From CAYZGU01 sp964478165 (GTDB lineage Bacteria; Poribacteria; WGA-4E; JAJDTR01), in NCBI GenBank assembly GCA_964478165.1, contig CAYZGU010000016.1, positions 62,001 through 126,000 of the forward strand: a DNA stretch of 64,000 nucleotides, in the 5' to 3' direction. Under the pieces are notes generated by a model. That model saw only the letters and a program-made list of their open reading frames with translations. It had not been told where the DNA came from and did no database searches. The translations under genes were made by a program, and so were the position numbers. This document shows, one piece after another, positions 37,131 to 47,410 of this stretch; the stretch's first letter is position 1; each line of letters begins with the position of its first letter.

Positions 37131-40100
37131 CTACAAAAGAATAATATTTTCCATTAGGAGCATGAACGATATTGTTGTTCGACGGAATCCGAAAGCGCGA
37201 AGCGTTGCTAGTTCCCTGCTCCGGTCCAGTGCGTTTCTAACAAGCACAACCCCTAAGCCCAAAGTGCCCAGCAGCATTCCGAGACCACCGAGAGTCTGAA
37301 ACGTGGACAGGTATGTATTTTCCACGATTCGATAGCTGGCGACTTTTTCGCTGGCGGGCATGACATCGAATCCATAATTGCGAAGAGATTTTTCTAAAAT
37401 CCTACCAACATCGCCTAAGACATCAGAAGGCGTATCAATGAGGAAGTATCCATACCCAATATTGCTCGGGAAATGTTTGGTGAAATTATCTTCGGAGATG
37501 AGCAGCTCACTCTGAAACATGCTGTCCTGTAGAAGTGCAACCAGACGGAGTCTTAGAGGTTGGCCTAATTCATTCTTAACAATTAACTCACTTCCGAGAG
37601 CGAGGTGCAAGCCCCAGGTCACAGAATTGTAATCGCCAATTGCCGGAATTACATCCGTCCCGACATCTTCGAAGAGCAGTTCCCATGGGGACGTCTTGTC
37701 CCTCAGGCTGTTCCGGAATCGGAACCCTCCACGTGAAGCAAAACTTTTGGACGCCGCGAGTATCCGCGGTTGCTGCGGTTGATAAAGGTTAAGACAGCTC
37801 ATGTCATCACCTTGAAGTAATCGCAATGGTATAATCTCGGAGCCATGGAACATCTTCGCATCACGGTGAGAGACTCCTAGCCCTAATCTGGCCGTTTCCG
37901 AGTTCAAGTCATCTTGAAATGGAATCGCGGCCTCCCCAACCAGTGAAAATCCACCAGTGCCGGACTTCAATTGGTTTACTATTTCATTACTGGTGTCGCT
38001 TTGGCGTTGCGTGCCCACGGCAACAATTACAAAACTGGCGCTGGCAACCAGGGCAGCACAGACAATGCTCCGTCCTGGGTGGAGCGCACAATTCCTGATA
38101 CCCATTCGGAGTTTCCCTCGCAGGGGAAGTGTACTTTGTATTGCTGATATCGATTTCAGACACGCCAAAAAAGCCGCTAATCCTGAAAACAGTAGAAGTG
38201 TACCAGCGACGAAAAATACGGCAGGTGAGGATGTTGAATCCCTGTAGATCGCAAAACTCACAAGGCTCATCGCAAGGCCTATTCCTGCATAAGCAATCAC
38301 GGGGGCAAGACGTGCGTTTGGGTTCCTCTCCAACTCATTCGTTCCTTTCAGCAAGGTGCGAACGGTAATCTTACCACAGCCACGCACTGCCCACACGATT
38401 GAAATTAGCACACAAAGAATCGACGTAACAAAACCAATTAGTAAGCTTACGGAACCGACGTTAAGCGTAAGCAATGGCGTTCCCACTCCACCATTCCACC
38501 AGTCGCGCAAACCCATCATCATTAACCAACCATAGCCAATGGCCCCTACCAAGCCAAGAGCACTTCCGATCGTAGCAAGGATAGTGCCCTCTTTCAGGAA
38601 TCGCAAACGTACACTGGACAACGAATAACCCGTCGTTAAAAGGAGACCAATCTCTGATGCTCGTTGGTCAACTCCCAACTTGAAGAGTAAGCCCACTAAG
38701 AGCAGGGCCGACCCGATAAGGAATATGCTAAATCCCCCGAACAGCATGCTAAAATCTGTCGTACCTGACGAGGCATCGAGGCCCTGCGCCATCACTGAAT
38801 GAAATCGGAACCCAACGTGTTCAGGACTGAGTAGTGCGGGCAACCGCGTGTGCAAAATAGCCTCTATTGCCTGTGTACTCATGTTCGTGGTTGAGTGAAA
38901 CCGAATGGCGGACAAGACACCGAATCGAGTACCCCAAAGTCTTTGTGCACTCGACGGTGAAATAAAGGCCTTCGGCGTAGCACCAAACTCATCCCAGTAC
39001 CTTTCGTCTTTCGAACGAATGCGGTTCATCTCCAGTGGAAACGTCGCATTCCAACTGGAGATGTCATTCGAATCAAAGAGTTCGTGAAATTCGGGCGTCA
39101 ATTGTCGGTCCCGCGCCAATCCTTGCATTGGAACCACGCCCTTTAATCCAAATTGCGCACGCTTTGTCAGGAGCATGTTTCGGTCTCCAGCAACATAATA
39201 ACTTACTTCAATCAAATCTCCGACCTCAGCGTTCAAATCTTCTGCAGCCCACGAATTAAGGAGAATTTCACTGTCAGCCAAACCGGCAATTTGCAGAGCC
39301 ACCTGCCCTCTGGGTTGCAGACGATCGGTCATCAACATGTGCGCCGGTAAACCCAACGCGGTAATAGTTGAATAAGGAAATGTCTTTTTGGCAGTAGAAA
39401 TCTCATTCGCAAGGTACGTCATGATAGTCGTGATAGAAATGCTATTTTCTCTTGCCAATGCCTTGGCCGCCGTAACAATATGCGGATTCAGCAAAAACTG
39501 CGGACTTTCAAGAGAGAGGTAGCCTTCCCTTCGTTCAAATCGCAGGCCGAGGTCACCCAATTTGAACACATGTCGGAGTCCATCTTGGGACATATACGGA
39601 GCACTACCAGTTGCCATCGCTGAATTCGCGACGAAAATCGAATTAACCTTTCCCGACTGATCTAATGCGCTTTGCAAAACGGGCAACTGCGCAAATGCGT
39701 TCAAAGGGATTCTCTGATTTGCGCGTAGACCAAATCTACCAATCCCTTGGTCAGGAATCACTTTTGTTACAGTGAATCGCAGCGTCCTGAGACTTGAAGA
39801 AGCGCTCCGCTGGCCGAAAAGAAACTCTGGGTGAACATCGTTCTGCCGCTTAAAAGATATTAGGAGGGACTGACCCACCTCCACTTTCAGTTCCTTCTGT
39901 AGAGATTGATTTACAATCAGTGATGGAAATGGATTTTCGGAAGGTTTTTTTATAAAATCTGTTTCGTAACCGATCGTGTCATCGTTCCACAGCGAGAGGA
40001 ACCTTCGATCGATGCCCTGAAGATGAACGCGTGAAGCGCGAGCCTCATTGGCCGGGTTCACAACCGCACCAGTAATGAGAATCGCAGGTGCGGCCAGATC

Positions 40101-40337
40101 AACTCGTGCCTTGAACATGCGATTCTCTGAAAACTGCATCGCTAACGTTTCTCGAAAGAAGCGCTCTGATGTCAGAACACCATCGATTCTGCCTAGGCGG
40201 TCCAGGGTGAAATTGCGCAAACTTGCTCGGACTGAATCCCCGATTATCAGCACGCCGGTAAGTACCGACGACAAAACTGCTACACTGAGGAGCACGGCAA
40301 GGTGAATACGCCAGAAATGACTTAGACTTCGACGCAT
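37131..40337 (-). CDS. FtsX-like ABC transporter permease, interrupted by an in-frame amber codon
   Basis: 1068 aa before the TAG. The N-terminal helix is 'IHLAVLLSVAVLSSVLTGVL', followed by a long periplasmic region and an FtsX block near residues 520-650 ('FGGFSIFLIGSALLLVGLLF', 'ASEIGLLLTTGYSLSSVRL'). A second periplasmic region follows, then the start of a final FtsX block 'LGMLLGTLGLGVVLVRNALD', 'ELATLRAFGFRRTTISF'. The final helices continue in frame after the stop. So the gene is a recent nonsense mutant, a readthrough gene or a two-piece permease. Paired with the ATPase at 40404; probably lipid or peptide export. Confidence 0.82.
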   Translation of the reverse strand: MRRSLSHFWRIHLAVLLSVAVLSSVLTGVLIIGDSVRASLRNFTLDRLGRIDGVLTSERFFRETLAMQFSENRMFKARVDLAAPAILITGAVVNPANEARASRVHLQGIDRRFLSLWNDDTIGYETDFIKKPSENPFPSLIVNQSLQKELKVEVGQSLLISFKRQNDVHPEFLFGQRSASSSLRTLRFTVTKVIPDQGIGRFGLRANQRIPLNAFAQLPVLQSALDQSGKVNSIFVANSAMATGSAPYMSQDGLRHVFKLGDLGLRFERREGYLSLESPQFLLNPHIVTAAKALARENSISITTIMTYLANEISTAKKTFPYSTITALGLPAHMLMTDRLQPRGQVALQIAGLADSEILLNSWAAEDLNAEVGDLIEVSYYVAGDRNMLLTKRAQFGLKGVVPMQGLARDRQLTPEFHELFDSNDISSWNATFPLEMNRIRSKDERYWDEFGATPKAFISPSSAQRLWGTRFGVLSAIRFHSTTNMSTQAIEAILHTRLPALLSPEHVGFRFHSVMAQGLDASSGTTDFSMLFGGFSIFLIGSALLLVGLLFKLGVDQRASEIGLLLTTGYSLSSVRLRFLKEGTILATIGSALGLVGAIGYGWLMMMGLRDWWNGGVGTPLLTLNVGSVSLLIGFVTSILCVLISIVWAVRGCGKITVRTLLKGTNELERNPNARLAPVIAYAGIGLAMSLVSFAIYRDSTSSPAVFFVAGTLLLFSGLAAFLACLKSISAIQSTLPLRGKLRMGIRNCALHPGRSIVCAALVASASFVIVAVGTQRQSDTSNEIVNQLKSGTGGFSLVGEAAIPFQDDLNSETARLGLGVSHRDAKMFHGSEIIPLRLLQGDDMSCLNLYQPQQPRILAASKSFASRGGFRFRNSLRDKTSPWELLFEDVGTDVIPAIGDYNSVTWGLHLALGSELIVKNELGQPLRLRLVALLQDSMFQSELLISEDNFTKHFPSNIGYGYFLIDTPSDVLGDVGRILEKSLRNYGFDVMPASEKVASYRIVENTYLSTFQTLGGLGMLLGTLGLGVVLVRNALDRSRELATLRAFGFRRTTISFMLLMENIILL

Positions 40338-40403
40338 AGCGGAAAAACCATGAGGCTACTTAAAATTCGTGGACTTAGGATCACAATCATTCGAAAGACA
40401 CAC

Positions 40404-41087
40404 TCAGCACACCAGACCGTCGACAAGTTCAAATCGGCGTTGAAAACGATTTGCGAGCTCGAGGCTGTGGGTGACTACAATCAATATGTTATTTTCATTT
40501 GTGTGTAGTTCGAACAGAAGGGACGCAATGTTGTCTGCAGTAGAATGGTCAAGGTTCCCCGTGGGTTCATCGCACAAGAGGAGACTAGGCTGATTTATCA
40601 AGGCACGTGCGACTGCCACACGCTGGCATTCACCACCAGATAGTTCATGAGGACGGTGGGTCAATCGACGAGAAAGTCCCACGCGGTCCAGTAGCATTCT
40701 AGCCCGAATCTGCGCACCGGGAAGCCCTTGCTTAAACGCAAGAGCCGGTATCAGAACGTTTTCTAGAACCGAATATTGAGGCAATAGGTGGTGATCTTGA
40801 AAAACAAAGCCAATTGAGCAGTTTCGAAATCTTGATAGTTGCGCTTCTGGAAGCTCAAACGGGTTCTTCCCGTTGATTTCGATTACGCCTTCAGTGGGAG
40901 GATCTAGTGTGCCGATTAATTGAAGCAATGTGCTTTTCCCAGAACCAGACGGTCCCGTCAGCGCGAGTACGTCTCCTTGATTAACCTCGAAGGACACTCC
41001 GCGCAAAACCTCGACTAAATGACTCTTCCGCTCATAGGTCTTGCATACATTCGAAACTTTAAGTGAAATCGGATTGAGTTTTGTCAT
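40404..41087 (-). CDS. ABC transporter ATP-binding protein (LolD/MacB-like)
   Basis: 227 aa from the ATG at 41085-41087, whose AGGAG is only two bases away; a GTG at 41117 is the alternative and has no ribosome site. Walker A 'GPSGSGKSTLLQLIG', 'GFVFQDHHLLPQYSVLENV', signature 'LSGGECQRVAVARAL', Walker B 'LLLCDEPTGNLD' and switch 'VVTHSLELA' are complete. It energises the large permease encoded 66 nt downstream. Two such pairs in a row suggest either two transporters or one heteromeric complex of the LolCDE kind. Confidence 0.9.
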   Translation of the reverse strand: MTKLNPISLKVSNVCKTYERKSHLVEVLRGVSFEVNQGDVLALTGPSGSGKSTLLQLIGTLDPPTEGVIEINGKNPFELPEAQLSRFRNCSIGFVFQDHHLLPQYSVLENVLIPALAFKQGLPGAQIRARMLLDRVGLSRRLTHRPHELSGGECQRVAVARALINQPSLLLCDEPTGNLDHSTADNIASLLFELHTNENNILIVVTHSLELANRFQRRFELVDGLVC

Positions 41088-41156
41088 TACTCCTAAATCA
41101 GTATTAGGCGCATCCACTTGGATAAGCAGTAAGTCTTAGGTCTAATCGGTTAAACC

Positions 41157-41600
41157 TTAGTCGTTACAACTTCGCTCGTTAGCTACTTGTGTGTTATCGA
41201 GCTTGGCTGCGATGTCTCCAGGAATGGGAATCGGCTTCAACGTCATGTCAGGCCCGCATATGCAGCAGACCGTTTGCATCTCACCGCGGGCAATGTCAAC
41301 AAAATCTTTTCTAAAGTCAAATTGGTACATCATCGTCGTACGCCCCTTCTTTACGATTCTCAGATGGATGTCCAACTTATCCTCAAATTTCACTGGCTGC
41401 ACATACTGACAAGTTGCTGACAAGCGCGGCCAACCTATAGTATGCCCCTGCCATTTTGTCGTAGCACTTGTTCCCAATGAGCGAAGGAACTCATGCTCAG
41501 TAGTTTCCATAAAAACGAAAAACCGTGAAAAATGGACGATACCAGCCATATCGGTATCGGAAAATTCTATCTGGCGCCGCGTACGATATTCACAGGGCAT
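41157..41600 (-). CDS. Acyl-CoA thioesterase (4HBT/hotdog fold)
   Basis: 147 aa single hotdog domain. The active-site region reads 'IEFSDTDMAGIVHFSRFFVF', with the catalytic Asp of the 4HBT family, followed by 'FEDKLDIHLRIVKKGRTTMM' and 'GEMQTVCCI'. Such enzymes release fatty or aromatic acids from CoA or ACP in the cytoplasm. Same strand as, and directly upstream of, the ABC genes, hence possibly lipid-related together with them. Start at ATG with a distant GGAGG; no alternative is better. Confidence 0.85.
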   Translation of the reverse strand: MPCEYRTRRQIEFSDTDMAGIVHFSRFFVFMETTEHEFLRSLGTSATTKWQGHTIGWPRLSATCQYVQPVKFEDKLDIHLRIVKKGRTTMMYQFDFRKDFVDIARGEMQTVCCICGPDMTLKPIPIPGDIAAKLDNTQVANERSCND

Positions 41601-41978
41601 GGTGGGATTCGACTTCCTCCGGTGAGTTTGCTGAAACTCGTTGTCGCACTCCTAAGCTCGCATTAATTCGATTTCAAAATCCTCATTTGCCTACAATGTA
41701 CGTTCCACTAGTGTGTTTTCTTTAGAACTCGGCACTTTTTCATTGGTTCGATCGAATCCGCATAATATAACATCAGATGTAAGCCATACGTCAGTGTGTC
41801 GTCGAATTCTGCGCCTAACAGCGAATCCGCTGATATTTAACGTGCAAACTGATCGTTCGATTCCATAATGTGAATGCTATTGCCCGCATTCTACTAGTGA
41901 ACACTCGATCTGTGCCAAACACCGCAAACAGATTGGATGTGGTTGAGATGAATCATGAATTGACTAATCTCTGTCTCC
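41601..41978. other. Intergenic region
   Basis: No feature recognised. Confidence 0.3.
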
Positions 41979-42449
41979 CTACGAACCCGGACGATATAGC
42001 GTAACGAGCCAACCACCAAAAGACGCAATCACAATACCGACTATGAACTGCCAGCGCACGGTACCCCACCCACCGTGAGGTGGATGCACCCACATCGCAA
42101 CAACCGCATTGACAACCGGGGCACCTGCAAACACGATTGACATCACCACCGCTGGGGTTCCCTTGGCTCCGAAAGCCAATAGAAGGCTAAACGCTCCAAT
42201 CGCACCCACAAGACCGGCTGCCGTTGACAAGCCAACACCTTTCGCTGGAAACCTCCATGTAGCATCATTCAGAAAGAGTATAACCAGCGAACCTATGAGT
42301 GCCATCAACAAATACGCAACTCCAACGAATAGGAACGCTTTATATCTTCCATTTTCTGGATCGTCCATTAACAGTTGCCCGGAATGCAGAAACACACCAT
42401 AAACACCCCATGAGACAACTGTGACAAGGGCAAAAATTAACCAAGCCAT
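41979..42449 (-). CDS. DMT/EamA-like inner-membrane protein (half-size)
   Basis: 156 aa with about five hydrophobic helices: 'WLIFALVTVVSWGVYGVFL', 'AFLFVGVAYLLMALIGSLVIL', 'GLSTAAGLVGAIGAFSLLL', 'AVVMSIVFAGAPVVNAVVAM' and 'FIVGIVIASFGGWLV'. This is one half of the usual ten-helix drug/metabolite transporter, so it would need to dimerise. A GGGGAG ribosome site lies nine bases before the ATG. It starts 14 nt after the glycosyltransferase stop, implying one operon. The transported substrate is unknown. Confidence 0.75.
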   Translation of the reverse strand: MAWLIFALVTVVSWGVYGVFLHSGQLLMDDPENGRYKAFLFVGVAYLLMALIGSLVILFLNDATWRFPAKGVGLSTAAGLVGAIGAFSLLLAFGAKGTPAVVMSIVFAGAPVVNAVVAMWVHPPHGGWGTVRWQFIVGIVIASFGGWLVTLYRPGS

Positions 42450-42463
42450 ATGCTAAATCTCCC

Positions 42464-43759
42464 CTATGGCAAAATATATTGACGATAAACCGCCAGAGTA
42501 TCTTTCGCCATTACATCGTCGCTAAACCTCTCATTTACACTTTCTTTTCCCTTAGCACCAAGTTGTATCCGATGCGTGGGATTATTGAGTAATTCTAATA
42601 TGGCTTCCGCTATTGCCATTGGCTGGTTTGGGTTGACTAGTAAACCTCCACCGGTTGCGTCTACCAATTCTGGAAATCCGCCATGACGTGGAACCACAAC
42701 TGGCACCCCATTAGCAAGCGCTTCCAAAACGAATAGCCCTTTCGGCTCAGGATAAGATGTCGGGACTGACAACACGTGTATACTGTTGAGAAACTGTATT
42801 TTTTGCGGACGATTTACTTCTCCTTGATACGAAAAGACATCTGTCAATCCCCAGGCGTTAATTTGCTTGAGAATTCCGTCAAGATACTCTTTATCCCGTA
42901 ACCCAATATATCCAGCGACCTTAAGGCGAATTCTATCAGTTCCAATCTCCTGAGTCAACCGGTAAAATGCTTCTACCAGCAAATGAAGCCCTTTCGCAGG
43001 ACAGATGCGCGCTAGATATCCGATTACGAAGACCGAATCGGGTCCGATAGGCTTCTCTATGACTCCATGGCCTTCCAGATTGAGACCGAGCGGCACGACA
43101 TCAATCTTGGTCTCAGGAACATTGAGATAATTGCCCATAAATTCGGCGTAGTATCGACAGGGAGCGATGAATCCGTTGACATCTACAGCGCGTTCACGAA
43201 GCAATCTGCGGACACACGATTTATAAGGTTCGACCAAGCCTTCAAGAAACAAGTCCTCTCCCTGAAGCGCGCAAACAATGGGAGTCCGCAACGCGGTCTT
43301 TATCTCTCTCGCCAATCCCACAAACATTGAATTTGTAAGGTGAACGAGATCGGGTTGATACGAATCTCTCAGCCACTTTATCAGCTTTTTAAGCTCTTTC
43401 TTCTGCTTTCCATTTTCACCTTCCAGCATGGAAAGCGTGAGTTCACCAAGGCTTTCAGAATCCGTGACCCCAGTGAATCGCGACAAATTTCGCAAGAGAA
43501 AAGAGCTATTGAGTAGCTCGTCGAAGCACCAAGGCGTATGCCGAAAGAACCAGGATTTCTGTTCTAAATAAACATTAATTCCGCCGAAAAACACATGGTC
43601 GATGCTAACATCCAGCTCGTCTGTGCGAATAGGCGTGTACGTGGGAATTAACGCAACGTCGTGCCCCATATCTTGTAGGGCTTTGGCGAGCGTATTATCA
43701 TGGATGCAGGTTCCACAGTACATGCCCGCAGCGCCTGCAGTAATGTAAGCAATTTTCAT
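42464..43759 (-). CDS. Glycosyltransferase family 4 protein (GT-B)
   Basis: 431 aa. The N-terminal Rossmann half has 'AYITAGAAGMYCGTCIHDN' and 'HDVALIPTYTPI'; the C-terminal donor half has 'IGYLARICPAKGLHLLVEAF', 'RLKVAGYIG' and the GT4 signature Glu-x7-Glu in 'SYPEPKGLFVLEALANGVPV'. It transfers a sugar from a nucleotide donor, typically in exopolysaccharide, LPS or glycolipid assembly at the cytoplasmic face. Acceptor and sugar are unknown. The DMT-like membrane protein follows in the same transcript, consistent with envelope work. Confidence 0.88.
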   Translation of the reverse strand: MKIAYITAGAAGMYCGTCIHDNTLAKALQDMGHDVALIPTYTPIRTDELDVSIDHVFFGGINVYLEQKSWFFRHTPWCFDELLNSSFLLRNLSRFTGVTDSESLGELTLSMLEGENGKQKKELKKLIKWLRDSYQPDLVHLTNSMFVGLAREIKTALRTPIVCALQGEDLFLEGLVEPYKSCVRRLLRERAVDVNGFIAPCRYYAEFMGNYLNVPETKIDVVPLGLNLEGHGVIEKPIGPDSVFVIGYLARICPAKGLHLLVEAFYRLTQEIGTDRIRLKVAGYIGLRDKEYLDGILKQINAWGLTDVFSYQGEVNRPQKIQFLNSIHVLSVPTSYPEPKGLFVLEALANGVPVVVPRHGGFPELVDATGGGLLVNPNQPMAIAEAILELLNNPTHRIQLGAKGKESVNERFSDDVMAKDTLAVYRQYILP

Positions 43760-44653
43760 TGCGCGTATTCAAAGTTCCCGTAGCCCAACAAAGGATTAGT
43801 TCGCTCAAGCCGCTCAGCTCTGTTAGTCGCAAATATAGATATAACTGAACAGTTTCCGACCGGTTTTGGCTTGACGGTCGCCTAGAAGGGAAGTATAATT
43901 CAAGGCGTTCGATACAACTCCATTGTATCAGTTCTTGAAGACGGTTTCAATGGGGAATTCTGAAGAATGAATCTGTGCCATTGAAAGGCGTGTTTTCTAG
44001 TGAACCGTGTCAACCACTAGCAGATAACGGTGAATTTCATCGGTGTAGATTCTTAGCGACAACACGAAGGAATCCAGACCTCTTGTACCTGTACATGTCT
44101 CGGTCCACCTCCCACGTGTCGCTGCGCAATGCTTAAGCCGACATTGTAAAGACTTACGTGCGATCTATCTTTTGTAAAACTAGATATGGACGCCGAACCG
44201 CATGAATATGGGGAGCTTGAGGCGCAGCATGATAGCTAACGGGAGCAAGATAAGAAACCTCTTTTGTTCGTAGGCATCACCGAAGCGAATCACTTCTCGA
44301 ACTGATACTAATGGCGGTAAGAGATGGCTACACCTCTCACGTAAATGTGATATAGATTGGTTGTAATGTTAGGGCATTGCCGAGGGCAGTTAAGTCACAA
44401 CGCAGTTGTTTCGAATGATTGCATTCGACCGATTCGCAACCTGATTATAACCTATTGCTTATCTGCTCATCTCGCGTCCTGAAAAGCGTATCGAGATTAG
44501 CCCCCAAGCCAATAAGACTCGTGGTGTGTTTGCGACCACCGACTCAGTATGCCTGTGTCCTAACGAACACGACCATATATGGTTAAATCATTTCGGAATG
44601 TCCTGTTTCTTGAATCGTTCAATCCAAAATGATAACAGCAATGGGAGTTAGTA
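43760..44653. other. Divergent intergenic region of about 0.9 kb
   Basis: No coding frame recognised on either strand. It must hold promoters for the glycosyltransferase (minus) and GH127 (plus) genes. Confidence 0.35.
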
Positions 44654-46546
44654 ATGACAACAGCTATCTGTGAAAGAATTCCAAACACCGGTCTACAGCT
44701 GGATGGGTTCGTGGGCGAGTATATTGATAGCATTACTTCCAATTGGCTGCTAGTCGCGCCAAAATCTAATCCCAGCATGTTGGAGATGTTCCAGGATCGT
44801 GACGCACCCCCACTACGCGATATGGTTCCATGGGCGGGAGAGTTCGCGGGAAAGTACCTGACCGCATCGGTTCAGATGCTACGCGTTACCGGGAATGTCA
44901 GGTTGAAACAGTGGCTCAATGACTTCGTACGCATCCTTGTAAGTGGTCAAGCTGCGGACGGTTACCTGGGACCATGGCCAAAACGCTGCCGACTGACAAA
45001 CACTGATTCTGCAGGTCGTCAGACATGGGATACGTGGGGACACTATCATGTCATGCTAGGGCTTATATACTGGGATGAAGAAACTGACGACCCGCAGGCG
45101 CTGGCATGTGCCTGCCGCATTGCCGATCTGCTCTGTCGTATGTACTTAGGCGAGAAGAAAATTCGCCTGGTGGATACAGGAGCGACGGAGATGAATCTAG
45201 CACCTATCCACGCCCTCTGTGTCCTGTATCGCAAGACTCAAAACAAGAACTATCTCGGGTTGGCTCTCCAGATTCTAGACGAGTTTGGGGCCACACTAGA
45301 CGGCAAACCACTTGCAGGTGACTATCTTCGACAAGCCCTCCTGGGAAAGGAGTTTTTTGAGACGCCAAAGCCGCGATGGGAAAGCCTACATGCGATCATG
45401 GCGCTCGCAGAACTCTACTGGATTACTGGTGAGACTCAATATCGTCAAGCCTTCGAACAAATTTGGTGGAGCATCGCTAAATTCGATCGCCACAATAATG
45501 GCGGCTTCTCCTCTGGAGAAAAGGCTACTGGGAACCCGTATCATCCTGGAGCCATCGAATCCTGTTGCACCATTGCGTGGACCGCAATGGGTGTTGAGAT
45601 GCTTAAGCTTACTGGTTCGTCCATAGTTGCCGACGAACTAGAGCTTTCGATGTTTAATTCGATTGTCGGCATGCATTCATCGAGCGGTCACTGGGCCACC
45701 TACAACACTCCGATGAATGGAATACGCCGCGCGAGTGCCCATGCGATTGTGTTCCAATCTCGTGAGGGCTCCCCCGAATTGAATTGCTGCAGCGTCAATA
45801 CGCCTCGTGGATTCGGAATTCTCAGTGAATGGGCTCTCATGAAGGAGAAAGACAGCCTAATTCTGAACTACTACGGCCCATCGACCCTATGCACTAGATT
45901 GACCGAGGATTTATCCGTAACTCTTGCACAGGAAACAGACTATCCGCTTGATGGGAGCATAGTTATACAGCTCCAACTATCTATATCCGCCGCTTTTACC
46001 TTGAAACTCCGGATACCACAGTGGTCTAGACAGACGCAGATTCGAATTAACGACGATTCCGTCTCGGGTGTATACGCGGGCACTCACTTAACGCTTAATC
46101 GCACTTGGAACTCAGGAGACAAAATTTTTATCAATTTGGACATGTCCATGCACTTTTGGCGAGGCGAAAAGGAGTGTGATGGCCTCTCGTCGGTCTACCG
46201 CGGTCCCATTCTACTAGCGTACGATCATCGATACAATCTTGACAATGCCAATGGAGAAAAGGATGAGATTCGGGATGTTGACAATTGGGATTCGCAAACC
46301 TGTATGTTAAATATTCCACCTATCGACGCGCAAAACATGGGAGTCAAGCGTCTCCAATACTCAGAATGGTTACCCCCGCTACTCCTCGTGGAAGTCAATG
46401 CTACGAATGGAAAAACCGTCCGTCTATGCGATTTCGCAAGCGCAGGTGAAACTGGAACGCCATACTGCTCATGGTTACCCGTGAATCAGAGCCCGACACA
46501 ACCACACTTTTCCGAGGAGCATCCGCTGCCCACCTGTCGTATATAG
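44654..46546 (+). CDS. Glycoside hydrolase family 127 (beta-L-arabinofuranosidase-like)
   Basis: 630 aa, GH127/DUF1680 length. GGGAG lies six bases before ATG; no signal peptide, so cytoplasmic. The helical barrel has 'WAGEFAGKYLTASVQMLR' and 'DGYLGPWPKRC'. The zinc-thiolate active site is intact: Glu-x-Cys in 'GAIESCCTIAW' and the Cys pair in 'SPELNCCSVNTPRGFG', corresponding to the Glu/Cys/Cys-Cys zinc site of HypBA1, where a Cys is nucleophile. C-terminal 'LKLRIPQWSRQTQI' and 'RGPILLAYD' are family marks. It releases beta-L-arabinofuranose from oligosaccharides or glycoproteins. The aldolase-like gene follows. Confidence 0.92.
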   Translation: MTTAICERIPNTGLQLDGFVGEYIDSITSNWLLVAPKSNPSMLEMFQDRDAPPLRDMVPWAGEFAGKYLTASVQMLRVTGNVRLKQWLNDFVRILVSGQAADGYLGPWPKRCRLTNTDSAGRQTWDTWGHYHVMLGLIYWDEETDDPQALACACRIADLLCRMYLGEKKIRLVDTGATEMNLAPIHALCVLYRKTQNKNYLGLALQILDEFGATLDGKPLAGDYLRQALLGKEFFETPKPRWESLHAIMALAELYWITGETQYRQAFEQIWWSIAKFDRHNNGGFSSGEKATGNPYHPGAIESCCTIAWTAMGVEMLKLTGSSIVADELELSMFNSIVGMHSSSGHWATYNTPMNGIRRASAHAIVFQSREGSPELNCCSVNTPRGFGILSEWALMKEKDSLILNYYGPSTLCTRLTEDLSVTLAQETDYPLDGSIVIQLQLSISAAFTLKLRIPQWSRQTQIRINDDSVSGVYAGTHLTLNRTWNSGDKIFINLDMSMHFWRGEKECDGLSSVYRGPILLAYDHRYNLDNANGEKDEIRDVDNWDSQTCMLNIPPIDAQNMGVKRLQYSEWLPPLLLVEVNATNGKTVRLCDFASAGETGTPYCSWLPVNQSPTQPHFSEEHPLPTCRI

Positions 46547-46678
46547 TCGCGAACACTTAAACTGTCTGGGGCCTAAGTCTGTGTTTCCGATTTCAGTCCT
46601 TCTACTCACGTAGCACACAAATACCATATGCGTGAAAGCGAACCTATCCTATAACCAACACCAGGAGGAAGTCAATTC

Positions 46679-47410
46679 ATGATAGCGAAGGGACCTGTAT
46701 CCAACACTCGCGCAAGAGGGCGCGGCCCCACAATTTGGCTGGCTGGGGCACCCGACGAATTGGAAGAATGGATGCCACTAGGCGTTGCGGGGATTGTTAC
46801 GAATACTGTAGTGCTCAATGAGTACGCCAAAGCCTATGGATCTGTGATTAATCTCATCAAAAGGTACCTAGACATCACAGAAAAACCCGTAGTCGTCGAG
46901 ATTGACGGCCACTCAGTCGAAGAATTACTATCTGTAGGAAAGGTATTCACAGATTTATCTCCGCAAATAATCTTAAAAATCCCTTGCTCGGCAAATGGTC
47001 TCAAGACGTTCGGAATCCTTAAGAACGATGGTATAGAGACCTTCTGCACAACCGTGTTTTCTTTAACCCAAGCTGCTGTCGTTGCTCAGGCCGGTGTAGA
47101 TCATATCCTACCATTTTGCGATCCAGTAAAGGCCGTTGGAGGAAATCCGACGCAACTCGTCCGGGAATGTGCTCAAATGTTTGGCGGTTGGGAGCAGCGT
47201 CCCTATATCATGGCAGCACTCGTGAGGTCGGTGGAGACCGCCCACGCGGCTCTACGCGATGGCGCTGACGAACTTGTAACCATGTGGACAGTCTACCGCG
47301 ACATGCTAGATCACCCGCTTACCAACGAGTGGAATGAGATTTTCATGGACCAATGGGTCGACATGCACAAGAATGGATTGCTCGATGGTGTGCCCGTTAC
47401 TCTTGATTGA
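46679..47410 (+). CDS. Transaldolase/fructose-6-phosphate aldolase-like protein
   Basis: 243 aa single TIM barrel of the TalC/Fsa size class. AGGAGGA precedes ATG. The Schiff-base Lys is in 'IILKIPCSANGLKTFGIL', and 'VTNTVVLNEYAKAYG' and 'CTTVFSLTQAAVVAQAGVDH' are typical of the family. 'GVDHILPFCDPV' differs from the usual 'ISPFVGR' segment, so the substrate may differ from fructose 6-phosphate. It is expected to make or break a carbon-carbon bond of sugar phosphates in the cytoplasm. Encoded 132 nt after the GH127 gene, perhaps acting on its products. Confidence 0.85.
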   Translation: MIAKGPVSNTRARGRGPTIWLAGAPDELEEWMPLGVAGIVTNTVVLNEYAKAYGSVINLIKRYLDITEKPVVVEIDGHSVEELLSVGKVFTDLSPQIILKIPCSANGLKTFGILKNDGIETFCTTVFSLTQAAVVAQAGVDHILPFCDPVKAVGGNPTQLVRECAQMFGGWEQRPYIMAALVRSVETAHAALRDGADELVTMWTVYRDMLDHPLTNEWNEIFMDQWVDMHKNGLLDGVPVTLD

